Origin: Streptomyces echinoruber
Lineage (GTDB): Bacteria > Actinomycetota > Actinomycetes > Streptomycetales > Streptomycetaceae
Reading direction: 5' to 3'
NCBI RefSeq assembly: GCF_014651135.1
Contig: NZ_BMWH01000001.1
Span: forward strand, 619,194 to 683,193
Length of the DNA stretch: 64,000 bases
Shown one piece after another: positions 61,837 to 64,000 of the stretch. The position numbers and the translations under genes are program-made. The notes under the pieces are model-generated. The model saw only the letters and a program-made list of their open reading frames with translations. It was not told where the DNA came from and did not search any database. The stretch's first letter is position 1, and every line of letters starts with the position of its first letter.

Positions 61837-62594
61837 TGCGCAACGTACTGGACTACCTGCGGCTGGAGGTGCGCCGGACGCTGCGCGACCCCGGCTTCGT
61901 GCTCGGCGGCGTGGCGATCCCGATGCTGATGTACCTGCTGTTCACCCACATCGGAGAGCAGGGCGGCGGGGCCTGGCGCATCGCGTCCATGGTCGGCATG
62001 GCCGCCTACGGCGCGGTCGGCTCCGCCCTCAACACCGGCGGCGGGGTCGCCGAGGACCGGGCCACCGGCTGGCTGCGGCAGCTGCGGGTGACCCCGATGA
62101 CCCCGCGGCAGGTCGTCGTCGGCCGGACGCTGACCGGCTCGGTGACCGTCCTGCCCGCGATCGTCGCGGTGCTGGCCGCGGGCGGCCTGGCCGGCGGTGT
62201 GCGGCTGACCGCCGGGGTGGGGGTCCCCCCTGGACGAAGTCCTTGGGGGAGGGCGGCGGTGGCGCTGCTGTTGTGGCTCGGCTCGGTGCCGTTCACGCTG
62301 CTCGGGCTCGGCAACGGCTACCGGCTGACGCCGCAGGCCACGGGCGTGGCCAACATGCTGTGCAACCTCGGCCTCGCCGTCCTGGGCGGCCTGTGGTTCC
62401 CGGTCGCCCTCTTCCCCGGCTGGCTGCGCTCCCTGGCCGCGTACACCCCGACCCACCGGTTCGCCGAGCTCGGCGTCGCGGTGGCGGACGGCCGGGCGCC
62501 GGCGTGGGGCGCGGTGGCGGTGCTGGGGCTCTGGCTGGCCGTGTTCGGTTCGTACGCTGTGCTGTCGTACCGCCGGACCGGGCGGACGGTGTGA
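61836..62594 (+). CDS. ABC-2-type permease with an in-frame insertion
   Basis: 252 residues with about six hydrophobic segments (at 22-40, 48-66, 100-124, 138-158, 168-188 and 222-242) and the usual ATGWLRQLRVTPMTPR loop. Between helices 3 and 4 the residues VGVPPGRSPWGR are coded by a palindromic repeat of a type different from the one in the ATPase gene. The position in a loop makes it more tolerable. Coupled to the ATPase gene by TGATG. Substrate unknown. Confidence 0.88.
   Translation: MRNVLDYLRLEVRRTLRDPGFVLGGVAIPMLMYLLFTHIGEQGGGAWRIASMVGMAAYGAVGSALNTGGGVAEDRATGWLRQLRVTPMTPRQVVVGRTLTGSVTVLPAIVAVLAAGGLAGGVRLTAGVGVPPGRSPWGRAAVALLLWLGSVPFTLLGLGNGYRLTPQATGVANMLCNLGLAVLGGLWFPVALFPGWLRSLAAYTPTHRFAELGVAVADGRAPAWGAVAVLGLWLAVFGSYAVLSYRRTGRTV
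62214..62251. repeat. Palindromic insertion inside the permease gene
   Basis: GTGGGGGTCCCCCC followed by TGGAC-GAA-GTCC and TTGGGGG: nested GC-rich palindromes. In frame. Resembles short palindromic repeats seen in Streptomyces intergenic spaces. Exact edges uncertain by a few bases. Confidence 0.7.
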
Positions 62595-62610
62595 GGCAGG
62601 GGGAGCGGCG

Positions 62611-63924
62611 ATGAGCTGGTGGCGCAGGCTGAGGGCCCGGGCGGGCGCGTGGCGGCGGGCGCGTGCCGAGGGGCGGGCGGAGGCCGCCGCGTACCGGGCC
62701 GCCCGCAGGGCCGGGAAGGAGGTCGAGCCCCCCGGCCCGCCGCCGAACGGCTGCACCCTGCTGCCGTGGCTGCTGATGGGCCTGGGCGCGTTCTCCAACA
62801 TCCTGCGGGGCGAGACCTCCAACCCCTGGCTGGGCATCGCGGGCCTGGCCACGTTCAACACGCTGTACATCTGGGTGGTCTTCCGCGCCTTCGCGAAGGA
62901 GAAGCGGGACGCGCCCGCCACCCGCGCCGCGCTCGCCGTGATGCTGCTGATCACCTGCGGGCTGGCGCTCGGCTACGGCGGGAACTGGCTGTACTTCTTC
63001 CCGCTGACCGGCCTGGCGGTGGGCGCGGTGACGCGTGGCCGGCGCATCGGCCAGTACGCGGTGGCCCTGGGCGTCCTGGCGGGTGCCGTCGCCTCCCTGC
63101 GGGCGGGCTGGACCAACTCGACCGGCTGGAACGGCTGGAACGGCTGGGACGGCTGGAACGGCTGGGACGGCTGGAACATCGCGTACGCCACGTTCCTGTC
63201 CACGACGGTGACCTCCGCGATCCTGTCGCTCGCCGAGACCGTCCGCGAACTGCGCGCCGCCCGTGAGGAGCTGGCCCGCCGCGCGGTGGAGGAGGAACGG
63301 CTGCGCTTCTCCCGGGACCTGCACGACCTGCTCGGGCACACCCTGTCGGTGATCGTGGTGAAGTCGGAGGCGGCCCGCCGGCTGGCCCGGCACGACCTGG
63401 ACGCGGCGCTGTCGCAGGTCACCGACATCGAGTCGGTGGGCCGGCAGGCGCTGACCGAGATCCGGGAGGCGGTGACCGGCTACCGGGAGGGCAGCCTGTC
63501 CACGGAACTGGACCGGGCCCGCTCGGTGCTGGCGGCGGCCGGGATCGAGGCGGTGGTGCGCCGCTGCGGCCCGCCGTTGGCGTCGCAGACGGAGGCGCTG
63601 CTGGGCTGGGTGGTGCGCGAGGCGGTCACCAACGCCGTACGGCACAGCGGCGCGAACCGGTGCGAGATCACCGTGGAGGGCACGCCCGACGGGGTCCGGC
63701 TCGAGGTCGCCGACGACGGCGCCGGGACCTCGCGCGCCCCGTCCCGGCCGGGGGTCGGCGGAACGGGCCTGAAGGGACTGACCGAGCGGCTGGCGGCGGC
63801 GGGCGGCGAACTGCGGGCCGGGCCGTCACCGCGCGGCGGGTTCACGGTGACCGCGCGGCTGCCGGTCGATCAGCCGGAGCCGGCGCGGCTCACGGCACCC
63901 ACGGCCACCCGGCCGACCGGCTGA
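62611..63924 (+). CDS. Sensor histidine kinase, NarL/DesK type, with a Trp-rich repeat loop
   Basis: 437 residues. Membrane domain of about five hydrophobic segments (55-75, 80-95, 110-130, 135-150 and 180-195), then the HisKA_3 block RDLHDLLGHTLSVIVVKSE (phospho-His) and an HATPase with VVREAVTNAVRHSGA, VADDGAG and GTGLKGLTERL. Between two helices (about 173-190) it has six W-N/D-G units coded by 9-bp repeats; the loop should face outside. It follows the ABC genes by 16 bp, so it probably senses a signal tied to the exporter. A response regulator is expected just beyond the window. Confidence 0.92.
   Translation: MSWWRRLRARAGAWRRARAEGRAEAAAYRAARRAGKEVEPPGPPPNGCTLLPWLLMGLGAFSNILRGETSNPWLGIAGLATFNTLYIWVVFRAFAKEKRDAPATRAALAVMLLITCGLALGYGGNWLYFFPLTGLAVGAVTRGRRIGQYAVALGVLAGAVASLRAGWTNSTGWNGWNGWDGWNGWDGWNIAYATFLSTTVTSAILSLAETVRELRAAREELARRAVEEERLRFSRDLHDLLGHTLSVIVVKSEAARRLARHDLDAALSQVTDIESVGRQALTEIREAVTGYREGSLSTELDRARSVLAAAGIEAVVRRCGPPLASQTEALLGWVVREAVTNAVRHSGANRCEITVEGTPDGVRLEVADDGAGTSRAPSRPGVGGTGLKGLTERLAAAGGELRAGPSPRGGFTVTARLPVDQPEPARLTAPTATRPTG
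63124..63177. repeat. 9-bp tandem repeat coding W-N-G units in the kinase
   Basis: Six units of GGCTGGAAC or GGCTGGGAC in a row. In frame; copy number likely to vary. Confidence 0.9.
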
Positions 63925-64000
63925 CGCCGTCCACGTCCCACGGGGTGCCGCCGTCCGTCCACGAGGTGCCGCCGTCCCACGTGCCGGAGCCGCCGTGGCT

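Noticed and set aside
1..64000. CRISPR arrays or tRNA genes
   Set aside because: No regularly spaced repeats with unique spacers and no cloverleaf-like sequences with T-loop GTTCGAATC-type motifs were noticed; this was a visual scan only.

Overview
The window is very high-GC actinobacterial DNA, almost certainly a Streptomyces chromosome. The evidence is G/C-ending codons, GGAGG-type ribosome sites with ATGA/GTGA/TGATG gene overlaps, F420-type and NRPS-type genes, an XRE/DUF397/ATP-binding trio, a type A RNase P RNA, and a conserved-looking core block (YaaA, RNase H/CobC fusion, zinc-ribbon protein, Nif3) at the right.

Left part (1-11 kb) is ordinary accessory and core metabolism: a serine hydrolase cut by the window edge, a Bcr/CflA exporter with a repeat-coded tail, a Gfo/Idh/MocA oxidoreductase, a D,D-carboxypeptidase preceded by a 740-bp gene-free stretch full of inverted repeats, MazG, two small hypothetical genes (one frameshifted), a cupin, an HTH regulator with its membrane partner, and a MerR regulator with a CTG start. 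A glutamyl-tRNA synthetase and a NADH-pyrophosphatase-type Nudix gene follow.

The 12.2-37.3 kb block looks like one biosynthetic cluster of four operons. The minus operon at 20.1-12.2 kb encodes an F420-type oxidoreductase, a FemAB/BioF2-like transferase, a free carrier protein, an ATP-grasp ligase, a 57-residue peptide ORF coupled at both ends, an MFS exporter, a free adenylation domain and a free condensation domain. The plus operon at 20.2-25.0 kb encodes an aldose epimerase, peptidase E, a GNAT protein behind a triplicated start region, a radical SAM enzyme and a glycosyltransferase. The minus operon at 33.2-25.1 kb encodes a TauD-like dioxygenase, an aminotransferase, a BtpA/SgcQ protein, a SIS isomerase, a cupin, an acyl carrier protein, an acyl-AMP ligase and an aldehyde dehydrogenase. 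The plus operon at 33.6-37.3 kb encodes an A-T NRPS didomain and a large protein with caspase-like His/Cys motifs plus a zinc ribbon. Together they suggest a non-modular, carrier-protein-tethered aminoacyl/sugar metabolite; I do not recognise the product.

37.3-42.7 kb holds a decayed restriction-methylase relic, a coiled-coil protein of unknown role, and the DUF397/XRE/ATP-binding trio. 43.1-48.8 kb is a lactate-use locus: a FadR-type regulator with two palindromic operators, a lactate permease and LutABC. 49.5-52.9 kb is flanked by perfect 35-bp direct repeats of the rnpB 3' end and carries two TPR genes, so it looks like an integrated element using the RNase P RNA gene as its site. rnpB itself (minus strand) lies at its right edge, followed by a fused AraC/EamA relic and the core block. 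At 60.9-63.9 kb an ABC transporter and a histidine kinase follow; both transporter genes carry in-frame palindromic insertions, one inside the Walker A loop.
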